A stretch of 64,000 bases of DNA from Opitutales bacterium (GTDB lineage: Bacteria; Verrucomicrobiota; Verrucomicrobiia; Opitutales; Oceanipulchritudinaceae), in the NCBI GenBank assembly GCA_020831485.1, contig JAFIGG010000001.1, positions 62,001 to 126,000 on the forward strand, given 5' to 3'. The translations under genes and the position numbers were made by a program. The notes below the pieces were generated by a model. That model worked only from the letters and a program-made list of their open reading frames with translations, did no database searches and was not told the origin of the DNA. This document shows, piece after piece, positions 47,001 through 55,425 of the stretch. Each line of letters starts with the position of its first letter. The stretch's first letter is position 1.

Positions 47001-48681
47001 GCATAATTGAGAACGCAGCTTGGGATTGGTAAAGTGGTGCATCCATGTATCCACTCCAACCTTTCGGATAGCGGCTCGTAAAGCTGTCGACGTAATAACC
47101 CCGACCTCCTACAAAAGGTCGATAGGGTACACCATGAGCCCCGCGAAGATCCGGACTTTCGGCAAAGCGCAAAAGCCAGGTTTTGGCAGCTGCAGCATAC
47201 TCCCTGTCTCCCGTAACCAAATACGTGAGCGCGGCCTGCGCAATATACGCGTCCACGCCTGCCCCGTAAGCGCCAATCGGAAGCCCGACGCCACCAACAG
47301 TCATCCAGGTGTCATGCAGCTCGTCAGGATCAAGGCGGTCGATGATACCGTCGCGCGAGTGCATGTGATGACGCCCTTCCCGATAAACATAGTCCCGCTC
47401 AACCGCCCCCTTTGCAGTCTGATGAACCGCCTCGAAGAGCCGCCTGCCCATATCGCTATCGACCTTACTTCGCAGTTCATACAGATCACTCCGATCGAAA
47501 AGAAAGCCAAATGGGATTTCTGGTTCGGCCTCGGGAAGTGCCGAAGCGAGCACCCTATCCCTCACAACAAAGGGTAACTGAGGAACGGCAATTCTGCGGG
47601 AAACAACTCCGGTATCCATGCGATCGCCCCGGCCTGGCTCGAAGACAACCTCCCGCTCGACCACTTCGACTTCGTCCCACTCCGATGGTTTTCGGAGCAA
47701 AACGTGAAACAGTCCGACACCGGGGCTGCGTTCATCCCGGTCAACCGTTTGCTTTTCCCTGAATTCCAGTTCAATCGCCCGTAAATGTGTGGCGTCGTCC
47801 AAATCACCCCCTATAGTCAAAAAACTGCCGGCGGATTCGGTAGACTCAGTGACATCAATTGTTCGGCCATCGTCGACAATTGCCCTCAAGGTGACCGCCG
47901 TCTCCCAGTCCCAGGTCAACTTTGCCAGCATTCGGTCAAAGTCTCCGAGGGGAATGTCCACCTCCCTTCGCAAAGTGAGCACCTTGGGCTCGCCTTGCGA
48001 GTCCCACTCGAAGCCGACCCAAGGTTCGGTGTGGACACGCAAGGTATCGACATCAACCGTTGTTGCTTCGGGAACCACTTGCCAGTCCCCAATCTGCGCA
48101 AAGGTAGAACGCCAGCCGAGTTCAAGGATCGCGTCGGATTCATTCACCTCCCACAAAGCTGAGCCCCGTCTCATCCGCACATGCTGGACCGATAAATCTG
48201 TTTCACGGAAGCCTGCGGAAACCTCAACCAGCTCGACATCCTTCAAATACAAATGTCCAAATCGTTCGATTTCTTGATGGACCTGCTTGATCGGAATCTT
48301 CTTGCGGCCGGAAAAATCAAGATCCATCCGCTCACCAGCCAGCGCAATGGATGACAAAGGCAGCCGAATCTGATTCAAACCCTCCCAATCGACCGCGAAC
48401 ACAAGGGCTGCTGCCTGCTGTCCATTGACATCATTGATTCGGATTTCAACCCTTGCACCACTGGCTCTTTCCGAAAAAATACTCAGTTCAAGGTAGCTGT
48501 TAAAATCGCTGAACCGCTCCGCATTATCAATGTTTGAGCGCAAAACGAACTTTCCAGTTAATTGATTTTCAATTGAATCGCCTATCCCCTCCGAGCAGCC
48601 GCTGATCGCGAGCATATTCAACAAGCAGCCAATCATAAGCGTTAGTTTTGAATAATCTTTTTTCGTTATCATAATCTCCAT
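44014..48681 (-). CDS. Fusion of a heparinase II/III-like lyase with a C-terminal alpha/beta-hydrolase (esterase-like)
   Basis: 1555 residues in one uninterrupted frame. The N-terminal signal (lipobox-like 'AISGC') suggests a lipoprotein. Residues to about 1100 match subfamily B: 'GGVGLPIGAYGAGVDAYIAQ', 'FYLGMNQGAIFSGPLLMQL', and 'GHFHKDRGSFILSYN' near 810. From about 1230 an acetylxylan-esterase/dienelactone-hydrolase-like domain follows: 'MVGLHGHETRWG' near 1320, nucleophile elbow 'GLSAGG' (Ser1406) and the C-terminal His in 'EGGHAV' (His1536). One enzyme could both remove ester groups and cleave the chain (inference). It ends with four Asn residues, and the next lyase gene starts 1 nt after its stop. 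Confidence 0.87.
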   Translation of the reverse strand: MEIMITKKDYSKLTLMIGCLLNMLAISGCSEGIGDSIENQLTGKFVLRSNIDNAERFSDFNSYLELSIFSERASGARVEIRINDVNGQQAAALVFAVDWEGLNQIRLPLSSIALAGERMDLDFSGRKKIPIKQVHQEIERFGHLYLKDVELVEVSAGFRETDLSVQHVRMRRGSALWEVNESDAILELGWRSTFAQIGDWQVVPEATTVDVDTLRVHTEPWVGFEWDSQGEPKVLTLRREVDIPLGDFDRMLAKLTWDWETAVTLRAIVDDGRTIDVTESTESAGSFLTIGGDLDDATHLRAIELEFREKQTVDRDERSPGVGLFHVLLRKPSEWDEVEVVEREVVFEPGRGDRMDTGVVSRRIAVPQLPFVVRDRVLASALPEAEPEIPFGFLFDRSDLYELRSKVDSDMGRRLFEAVHQTAKGAVERDYVYREGRHHMHSRDGIIDRLDPDELHDTWMTVGGVGLPIGAYGAGVDAYIAQAALTYLVTGDREYAAAAKTWLLRFAESPDLRGAHGVPYRPFVGGRGYYVDSFTSRYPKGWSGYMDAPLYQSQAAFSIMLAYDWIYHLLTDEERRKVEDALARTGLFVPFDKLHNNPEFYLGMNQGAIFSGPLLMQLQALRDKDEDYAKMYDWVGDFFKDFATGTWLIDGVGTEGPGYLNGTLFYFVRALGVYSRLTETPVRDIAGPDLGRSFDYLLHTRLPVAEGSHIGAIPWSDASRQNRLHPTVLGFFHREYQRGEALEYLKRALDDNPADAGRDPLLFINYRDWPEAKKVELPPVHYFENQPLLFYRDGIDFRSTVFAATNMRYYDGHFHKDRGSFILSYNGELLMTDPGNHSYYHPRSGRQVETAVHSTLTFGQADQLSGDDPYDLSLVSVASTSGRKTPGEPHGIDWGVMDVGAVYAEAERYERQFIWMRPGVFAVVDALDCHEPESFELNFHALTSVEEHEDGRLVAETDSNRLTLFAVSNIDLEPRFARWILSWDESHETQRVQLSTVQPESSARVLTVMIPQSLDATPPEIEQIETGDAYGLRIRLEGEEYHLVLNPDASRVEFDKVSSDAGVFAWKTDGEGNLLSAGMNQGKQLFYDSKPVLRQHGGGTTLFSQGTAGYQFGQDRLDRDVFYPVTDLEVGPVDNARVVGHGLNRIWVWSQDGSPVRLPVYTMSPLKAFGLDGAEVALTPGWDGRLAYSHYWLEIEPLDGKPGLIEVAIDIEHPVRSPMAEDPLGIQKYEKKLRERKSAFPSTQDEFLKWREESRNTLADVFLDGPVEQQEILDLEPEKIRTYHYEDFYVERIRITTQENRRIDLLLSRPREYEGKLPLMVGLHGHETRWGAAVIEAFEEGHINDFCAYFAKRGYAVLQPATMDYTLQNEDWTLIGEWTWDAMRAIDYALEQPEIDSGRVGTVGLSAGGWIVMNLLAFDERVTTGVVGCILSTWNHYDKRFRFPPHSDAGLQKQLEPYMDQADWAALLAPKRVQYQQGLKDASLGPGSDPTYLMLSWNNGVMPREEYDVMFREIERAYRILGAENKLEGIFHEGGHAVNNEAAFEWFQKSYNNNN

Positions 48682-48705
48682 TTTTAAGAATTCGAATGAT
48701 TTGAG

Positions 48706-51387
48706 CTACTCCCTTGATTGAATATCTAAATACAAAAACTCAGGATCGATTCCCGCCTCAACCCGTCTGTCGCCAAGACTCAGATAGCTGGCATTGAAAG
48801 CGTACGCAGATTCGGGTCTTCCCTCCCGATGAATTACCAGAGCGAGGTTGCCGTCCGTCTGCAGACCAAACTTTCCGGCTGAATCTTTTCCGTTTAATAG
48901 GATAAACACTCTGCGACCATCATTGCCTTTCAGCTCAACGATGCCTTGATCGACCTGCCTGATTTCGGGCATACGCTCTTTGTCACCCTGTCCTGTTATA
49001 AGCGTTTGGATGCGGTGCTCGAGGCTCTCGGGTGTTTGCACGTCCAGTTCATAAACTGGCGCTAGCGAACTTATCAGTTGCCGATACTCATTCCGGATCC
49101 GGTCAATGTGATCCCGATCGCTACGACGGTATTCCGTTTCATAGGATTCCCCGGCAGACAAAACCGAGACTTTAATTGCCGCGCTCTCCCCTGTGCTCTT
49201 AAAACTGCCTTCCGCTAACTTCTGAAAAGGGTATCGACTGTTCCAGTGCTGTATGCCACCTGCCTGCTGAGACAATTGGAACTGATCGTCTATAAGAATG
49301 ATATTTGGCCGAATGTAGACCATTCTGCGGATACCCTTTTGCACGCCCTCAAGCCAGGCCGAGGCAAAATCCATCTCAATAAAGTCTATTCCGTTTACAG
49401 ACCGGGCCAACAGTGTCTCCGCCCCCCTGCCCTCCTTCAGCAAAGCGTCCTGGTTTCGCCCGGATGGCGTAAACAAATTGTAGTCGCGGCTCTGGATCTG
49501 TTGAGAATCCCCATAACCGGTCGGCTCTTTAGTCAGAAAGAAATTTTCTTCTCCCCAGGAAAGTTCAAATTGACCTTTAGTAGGATAGGTGTGCCCCCCC
49601 TGGCGCCAGAACCCGCTTTCAACCTTGAGATTGAAGCCACGATCTGGCAGGTCCGATCGGCTGATGATCCAGCCGCCATCAGGGAAAAATTGAAACAGTT
49701 CATCATCCGGAACACCCTCTTTCTGCCTGTAAGCGTCTGCGTATGCTTTCCCATCCATCCAAATCCAATGCAAGCCGAAGAACCAGGTCTCTGGAAGGTT
49801 TATGGTTTCCGCATGATCAAAAAGAGGCGTCGGATAATAGTAGGCGCTGAAAGAGTCCTCCTTCATCGGACCCGCCAAAAATGCGGCCCACATCGGCAGC
49901 ATCTCGCCTGTATACGCCACATTGAAATGTGCGCTGCGGATCAAACGTTCCGGCACCAAGTCGCGAATATCAACTCCGGTCGCTCGCGCCGCTGCATAAT
50001 AGGTCAATAGAGTGCTGATTGCCGTACCGGCCCCATAGGAAACACCTTCAATAAAGGTACCATCTTCGTTCATTTGGGGCAAGAACCCCTTGTTCAATGA
50101 ATCAATCTCTGCAAGAACCTGCGTGTGCGATAGTGGTGCTCCCAATCCGCCTTTTGATAGCGCAAGTTTCCCCAGCAAGAGTCCCTTATGGAACCGGGTT
50201 CCCTGATTGGCATACTGGAAACGAAACCGCTCCAAGGGCTCCAGCCCTTTGACCCGTATGGCTTCCGCCACAAACTGCCTTCCATCCGGCGTCAGCCAGT
50301 CCCAACACCAATCCAGCAACAGTGCACTGAACAGTGTTACAAAGTTATACGAAAAACCACTGTGGTGCCAGTCAACAAAACTGTTATTCACAGTGAAACC
50401 CTCTTCCCAATCAGGAATCGCTGCGAGCCGAATCAATTTGTGTGCAGCACGCTCCATCAACTCTGGATCTTTTTTGAGCTGCCCCAGCAATCCTTCCAGC
50501 AATCCGTTGTCTGCCCGATTGGATTTAAACGCCTCATTGGCGAGCCTTCCATACCGGCTGTTGCTGTAGGTAAAGTACGCCGGTGGTTGTGGGTCGAAGT
50601 CAAGGCCCAGCCATTCACCAAACCGCGTTAAATCCTTTTGCAGGAGATCCGCGTATGGTTCGGCAGCAACCATTTTTCTCAACGCTTTAATGTCTTCTCC
50701 TGAAAGAATCAGTCCCAACCCGGGAAGGTAATCCGGGTTGTCCGGTCTTTGGATATAGCGCTCATAGTCAGGGTGGTCCACGACAAGACCCACATCGGGT
50801 CTACGCAGCATCAGCCACCTCAGGGTCAACACATAATCGCCCGGCTCATCGACGGTTACGTCAATCCATGCCTGGTTCAACTGCTTGCCTTTGATCGGCA
50901 TGGCATGCTCGATGTGAGGTCTGCTTTCTCTCGGAGTCCGATCCAAAACAACTTCGGAACTTTGATACACCTCACCTTCCTCAAAGCTCAACCCATAGCT
51001 CAAACGAGTGCCTTCGGGCTGCATAACTCGCAAAACGGCCTCCGAAAAGTCACCCACAAAAAGTTCATAAGGTCTTTGCATCCTTACCTTCCCCGCTTCA
51101 GTAGCCGTCCACTGCAATTCGACCCGATCCCAAAACCGTTCGAACCGCGCCTGCTCGACACCTTCGCTCTCAACGATTTCCCAGCGATTTTGCGCCAATG
51201 CATTGGGTGCCCAGAAAGCTTCAATGATGCCTTCCCCGGGCGATACCATTTGCGGAAATGCCGGCCACAATGGATCCGACAATTCTCTCTCATGGTACGG
51301 CTTTCCGCCATACAGGTCTGCTGCGACGATAAAGACCGCACACACTAAAAAGCCGGAGAGTTTGAATCGTTTTGCTGAGCTTTTCAT
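48706..51387 (-). CDS. Heparinase II/III-like lyase (subfamily C, outlying member)
   Basis: 893 residues, secreted (signal MKSSAKRFKLSGFLVCAVFIVAADLYG). The mature start 'ELSDPLWPAFPQMVSPGEGI' and 'RFWDRVELQW' parallel the tandem trio at 52816-60709. The toroid carries 'NNSFVDWHHSGFSYN' and 'YANQGTRFHKG'; the beta domain has 'GGHTYPTKGQFELSWG' and 'QHWNSRYPFQKLAE'. It is more distant from the other three copies than they are from one another, so it probably arose from an older duplication. It begins 7 bp after the gene at 51395 and ends 24 bp before the fusion gene. Confidence 0.83.
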   Translation of the reverse strand: MKSSAKRFKLSGFLVCAVFIVAADLYGGKPYHERELSDPLWPAFPQMVSPGEGIIEAFWAPNALAQNRWEIVESEGVEQARFERFWDRVELQWTATEAGKVRMQRPYELFVGDFSEAVLRVMQPEGTRLSYGLSFEEGEVYQSSEVVLDRTPRESRPHIEHAMPIKGKQLNQAWIDVTVDEPGDYVLTLRWLMLRRPDVGLVVDHPDYERYIQRPDNPDYLPGLGLILSGEDIKALRKMVAAEPYADLLQKDLTRFGEWLGLDFDPQPPAYFTYSNSRYGRLANEAFKSNRADNGLLEGLLGQLKKDPELMERAAHKLIRLAAIPDWEEGFTVNNSFVDWHHSGFSYNFVTLFSALLLDWCWDWLTPDGRQFVAEAIRVKGLEPLERFRFQYANQGTRFHKGLLLGKLALSKGGLGAPLSHTQVLAEIDSLNKGFLPQMNEDGTFIEGVSYGAGTAISTLLTYYAAARATGVDIRDLVPERLIRSAHFNVAYTGEMLPMWAAFLAGPMKEDSFSAYYYPTPLFDHAETINLPETWFFGLHWIWMDGKAYADAYRQKEGVPDDELFQFFPDGGWIISRSDLPDRGFNLKVESGFWRQGGHTYPTKGQFELSWGEENFFLTKEPTGYGDSQQIQSRDYNLFTPSGRNQDALLKEGRGAETLLARSVNGIDFIEMDFASAWLEGVQKGIRRMVYIRPNIILIDDQFQLSQQAGGIQHWNSRYPFQKLAEGSFKSTGESAAIKVSVLSAGESYETEYRRSDRDHIDRIRNEYRQLISSLAPVYELDVQTPESLEHRIQTLITGQGDKERMPEIRQVDQGIVELKGNDGRRVFILLNGKDSAGKFGLQTDGNLALVIHREGRPESAYAFNASYLSLGDRRVEAGIDPEFLYLDIQSRE

Positions 51388-51394
51388 AGGACAA

Positions 51395-52819
51395 TTATGG
51401 GGTTTGATAGATCCTCAAGCTGCGAATGGTCATCCGTGTTCGCTTCATGAATCTCAATGCCACATAGCCGCAGTGGAGAAAGCCTCCCGAATACTGAAAC
51501 GGCTCATCTTCAACATCGAAGACCTGGACACCATTTAAGATCCCACGAAGTCTCGGACCTTCCTGAACATACTGAAACCGATGCCAGACACCCAGTTCCA
51601 GAAGCCTGTCAAGGCATTGAAAAGCAAGTGGGCGTTGCAACGGATCTTTTACCAGCCCAACATTAGCGACATCGTTGCGGGTGTCTGCCATCTCTCTATA
51701 GAATTCCAGATGGTAGTTGCGCACGTTCTCCCGATGTACCGTGCGCATCGACCCCGAAGAACGCGGAGGATGGTCGGAGAACAGATCTTCACGCTGCATG
51801 CCACTGGACTGGAGCATCAAGAGCGCCAATCCTCCGCGACTATGAATCTTAAAGTCGAGACTGAGGGCAAGGTCCCCTTCAAACCATTTTTTAAGCCAGT
51901 AATACACCTGGCTCTGTTCGTTTTCATCCTCGTCCACCATCTCTTCGGGCGTTTCGATCTCCAATCCCTCATCGGACCATTGGTGTGCATTGGGATTTCC
52001 CTGAATGTAGAAATCGGAAAGCCCAGCCTCCTCTGGGAAATCAGTTTCATAGGCAAGCTGCCAAGAGCCCGGATCGAATTCGCAGGTTTTCAAGCCCTTT
52101 CCTCCATAAGTTTTCTCGAGCACGGCAATCGAAGCCTGCTCCTCCTCACGCGAAGAAGCCATGAAGCAGTCTTTAAGAGCGGTCTGCGTTAATACCTTAT
52201 CGTAAAACTCAAGGTCACCGATCAGAAAACAGGGGTGTCCTACAAAAAGGCTGCGACCGCCAGGGTGCTCCTCAAGGGGGCCCGAAAACTGGTCACTACT
52301 ACCTATACACACACCATTCACATACATTTTATAACTACTCTCATCCCGATTCCAGGAGACGGCCAACTGCTGCCAGGTCTCGCGATGAAAGTAATAGTGA
52401 TTGGCAGTTACCAGTGCGCGGGGCGGATCGTATGCATCCATGTAAATGTTCCCCCGATAAAATTTAGCCCAGAAAACCGGATACCAGCCTCCACTCCAAA
52501 CTATAGAGAAGGCACTTTTCTGCCACTTGCGGTCACGCAAGCGGTCGGTTACGATCACATAATCCCGGTAATCCGGATGATGTTCCGCGATATGTTGCCA
52601 ATGAGGAAAGCTGGAAAGATCTTCCCGGCACGCAATCCATATTGTCATTGTCCCCTGCCGCTCATTTAGGGTATGGTTCCGCAGCATGCATTGTTCATGC
52701 AAGGTGCGAAAACCGACACCCGCGCGGTTGCCAAGGGTTACTTCTTCTGCTGTAGAATTCGAAGAGAGCAATTGCTCTACGTTGTATTCGATAGTGGGGC
52801 CAATTATCGTTTTTTTCAT
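51395..52819 (-). CDS. Two-domain LamG-like / DUF1961-like protein
   Basis: 474 residues with no signal peptide. The first half (about 1-215) is a LamG-type beta-sandwich: 'RQGTMTIWIACREDLSSFP', 'RETWQQLAVSWNRDESSYKMYVNGVCIG' and 'FLIGDLEFYDKVLT'. The second half (about 245-474) resembles DUF1961 proteins: 'GLALLMLQSSGMQREDLFSD', 'NYHLEFYREMADTRNDVANV' and 'LRGILNGVQVFDVED'. DUF1961 genes tend to occur with polysaccharide catabolic genes; the activity is not known to me. It overlaps the first subfamily-C tandem lyase by 4 nt. The lack of a signal next to secreted lyases is unexpected. Confidence 0.65.
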   Translation of the reverse strand: MKKTIIGPTIEYNVEQLLSSNSTAEEVTLGNRAGVGFRTLHEQCMLRNHTLNERQGTMTIWIACREDLSSFPHWQHIAEHHPDYRDYVIVTDRLRDRKWQKSAFSIVWSGGWYPVFWAKFYRGNIYMDAYDPPRALVTANHYYFHRETWQQLAVSWNRDESSYKMYVNGVCIGSSDQFSGPLEEHPGGRSLFVGHPCFLIGDLEFYDKVLTQTALKDCFMASSREEEQASIAVLEKTYGGKGLKTCEFDPGSWQLAYETDFPEEAGLSDFYIQGNPNAHQWSDEGLEIETPEEMVDEDENEQSQVYYWLKKWFEGDLALSLDFKIHSRGGLALLMLQSSGMQREDLFSDHPPRSSGSMRTVHRENVRNYHLEFYREMADTRNDVANVGLVKDPLQRPLAFQCLDRLLELGVWHRFQYVQEGPRLRGILNGVQVFDVEDEPFQYSGGFLHCGYVALRFMKRTRMTIRSLRIYQTP

Positions 52820-55425
52820 CGTTTTTCTTTTATTAAAGTGAGAGTAGATCTTTCTTCCGAGAGAATTTCCTGTGGACCATAACGCAACAATGTCGCTCCA
52901 AAGGCGCCTGCCTCGACAACCTCATCGTCATGGTGAACGACAAAGCTCAGCTCCCCATCCGATTGAACACCAAGCAAGGCCGAACGGTCCATCGAATTAC
53001 CATAGGCGATTCGGACCCTGACGTCGTCCTTCCCGGTTACTTCAATGACACCATTTGCAACATGCGTCACTTTGGGACGTTCATCACCGGCCCAAGCAGT
53101 GACTAATGTTAAAACTCGATGATTCTCCTGTGATGGGCTTTCGAAACGGATGCTGTTGACCGGAAGCGCAACATCGCCGTCGTCACTTACTGCCCCCGAT
53201 CGATGCACCGAGTTCGGCGCAATGACCGGGTTGACCAATTCATGGTTAAGAACTTCAAGCATCGCTTCACCACTCGCAAACCTAATGCCAAAGCGACCGT
53301 CACCATGATCTTCAATCGCCTCAAGACTGTTCCATATCTGGAATCCCTCACCGGGTTCCGTGAAGCGGTAGTCGTCCTCAACCAACAACACTCCTGGCGG
53401 GATATAAAGCAATCGCCGAATCCCTTTATCCACGCCTTCGAGCCAGGCTGTGTGGTTGTCAATTTCAATGGCATCCACGTATTCGAGTGATTCAACCGCC
53501 TTAACTTCTGCACCACGCTCGTTTTCGTTCAATCCATCCTGGGTCTTTCCAACTGGTTTGAAGGTATTGAAAGCGCGTGTGCGCCAGCTCGCACGAAAAC
53601 GGGAGTCATTATAGGATGTGCTTGCTCGCCTGATCAGGAAGGGTTCGCCTCTAAAGCCGACTTCAATATCGCCCTTGCGCGGCCGCGTGTGGCCACCTTG
53701 AATCCAATAGCCGGCATCCAGCGTGAAGGAAAGCTCCGGACCCTTGCTGATAATCCAGCCGCCAACAGGATAGTGACGTAAAACCGGTCTTTGCCGAGTT
53801 TCAGCGCCCTCCCCACTATCAACCCTGTCCATCCACAGCCAATCCGTTCCGAAACTTGCCCATTCCGGTGGATTCGAATAGCCCCCGGCACCCCCTTCCA
53901 GAGGTGCTCCTGGTTTATAAAATCGCTGCAGTTCAGTTTCACCTAAGAGCCCGCCTACAAACGCAGAAACGGGATGCGGAAGCTCATCGGTCAAGCCCGC
54001 ATAGAAGTGTGCAGATTCAATAATTCGTCGGGGAACTATTGCCTTCAAATCCGTTCCTGTTTCTCTAGCAATCAATTGATAGATTGGAATCACTATTTGC
54101 AAGGTTCCCATCCCATAGCCGTCGGCCTCGACAAAAGTTCCATCCTCATTGATCAGATTCAAAAAATGGCTTTCAAATGAGCGCAATTCAGCAAGCATTT
54201 GATGGTTATCAAACGGCGTCCCCAGCCTGGATTTAGCCAAGGCTAAGCGCGCTAGAATAATTCCCTTGTGGAAACGGGCTCCCTGATTCGCATGATTGTA
54301 GCGATGTTGATCGATTTTCGCCAGGCCCTTGTCCCTCATGGCCTGGGCAACAAATACACGCCCTTCAGGCGTCAGCCATTCCCAGACCCAGTCCAGGAGC
54401 AACGCACTTTGAATCAGGGTGACATTGAAGCTGAATCCACTGTGTGCCCATTCAACAAAGCTATTGCTTGTCATGAACCCTTCCTCCCACTCATCGGTGG
54501 CCGCCAGCCGGATCAATATCCGAGCCGCCTCTTCCATCAGTTCAGGATCCTTTTTCAGCATGCCGTAATAACCTTGCAGCAGCCCACCGTTCCTCCACTC
54601 TCGCCTACTATCATAAACACGCCCGTAGCGCATCCAGGCGTACAAGCTGAAGCGGGGCGCCACCGGATCAAGCGCCTCTTCAAGCCAAGGCTTTAGTTGA
54701 TCCAATTCGGCGTCGATCAGATCCTTGAATGGGGCGCCCTTAGACAGTTCCCGCAAACGATCCACTTCGTCTTCGGTCAGCAGCACACCCAACCCAGGAC
54801 TAAAATCAGGATCAACAGGTTGCCGTATAAAGCGTTCATAGTCCGGGGTAGATCCCACCCAGTCGACTCCGGACCGCCGAAGCATCAACCAGCGCAGCTC
54901 AACCGTCTGCGTGCGGTCTGCAGTATCCGCACGGAAATGAATCTCAACACCCGCCAGGCGCTCGCCCTCAATCGGTATTGCCACCTCCATGTGCCTGTAT
55001 TCACCGCGGGTCCATTCACTCTTAAAGCTTTGCCCTGAATCGTTTTCGGCGATCAGCTTAAACTCCATGTCCGGCGACAGGTTCACCCGGAATACCAGCT
55101 CTTCAAAGTCGCCGATGTACAGGTCATAGGGACGGTGAATACGCGCCTGCGCATCTGCCTTGGTCTCCTCTTCCAGCTCCCAGCGGAATTCAACACGGTC
55201 CCAGAAACGTTCGATCAACCCGTCTCCGTCAGTATGCCATCGCGTTTCCGCAACGCCATTAGGAGCCCAAAAAGCTTCAATGATGCCTTCCGTGCTCGAG
55301 ACCATTTTGGCCTTCTCCGGCCACAAAGGATCGTCCAGGGTTCGACCCGGGTGCTGCGGTTCGGCTGCCAAAAAAGAAGGCAGCAACACAAGCATAAAAA
55401 GCATCATCAAATAAATTGGATTCAT
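52816..55425 (-). CDS. Heparinase II/III-like lyase, tandem copy 1 (subfamily C)
   Basis: 869 residues, secreted (signal MNPIYLMMLFMLVLLPSFLAA, mature start 'EPQHPGRTLDDPLWPEKAK'). Beta-rich N-terminal modules are followed by a toroid ('NSFVEWAHSGFSFN', 'HANQGARFHKGIILARLAL') and a heparinase beta domain ('GGHTRPRKGDIEVGFRGEPF', 'QIWNSLEAIEDHG'). The start overlaps the upstream copy by 4 nt and has a good Shine-Dalgarno AGAGGAAG at 55430-55437. It is the most diverged of the three adjacent copies, but shares a 126-bp identical tract with copy 2 at its 5' end. Confidence 0.85.
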   Translation of the reverse strand: MNPIYLMMLFMLVLLPSFLAAEPQHPGRTLDDPLWPEKAKMVSSTEGIIEAFWAPNGVAETRWHTDGDGLIERFWDRVEFRWELEEETKADAQARIHRPYDLYIGDFEELVFRVNLSPDMEFKLIAENDSGQSFKSEWTRGEYRHMEVAIPIEGERLAGVEIHFRADTADRTQTVELRWLMLRRSGVDWVGSTPDYERFIRQPVDPDFSPGLGVLLTEDEVDRLRELSKGAPFKDLIDAELDQLKPWLEEALDPVAPRFSLYAWMRYGRVYDSRREWRNGGLLQGYYGMLKKDPELMEEAARILIRLAATDEWEEGFMTSNSFVEWAHSGFSFNVTLIQSALLLDWVWEWLTPEGRVFVAQAMRDKGLAKIDQHRYNHANQGARFHKGIILARLALAKSRLGTPFDNHQMLAELRSFESHFLNLINEDGTFVEADGYGMGTLQIVIPIYQLIARETGTDLKAIVPRRIIESAHFYAGLTDELPHPVSAFVGGLLGETELQRFYKPGAPLEGGAGGYSNPPEWASFGTDWLWMDRVDSGEGAETRQRPVLRHYPVGGWIISKGPELSFTLDAGYWIQGGHTRPRKGDIEVGFRGEPFLIRRASTSYNDSRFRASWRTRAFNTFKPVGKTQDGLNENERGAEVKAVESLEYVDAIEIDNHTAWLEGVDKGIRRLLYIPPGVLLVEDDYRFTEPGEGFQIWNSLEAIEDHGDGRFGIRFASGEAMLEVLNHELVNPVIAPNSVHRSGAVSDDGDVALPVNSIRFESPSQENHRVLTLVTAWAGDERPKVTHVANGVIEVTGKDDVRVRIAYGNSMDRSALLGVQSDGELSFVVHHDDEVVEAGAFGATLLRYGPQEILSEERSTLTLIKEKR
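55271..55396. repeat. 126-bp tract identical to 57880-58005
   Basis: Reading both stretches base by base I find no mismatch over 126 bp covering the signal-peptide and mature N-terminus codons of tandem copies 1 and 2. The flanking sequence differs at both ends. The offset is 2609 bp. Perfect identity including third positions points to recent exchange or strong local sequence homogenisation between the copies. Confidence 0.8.
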
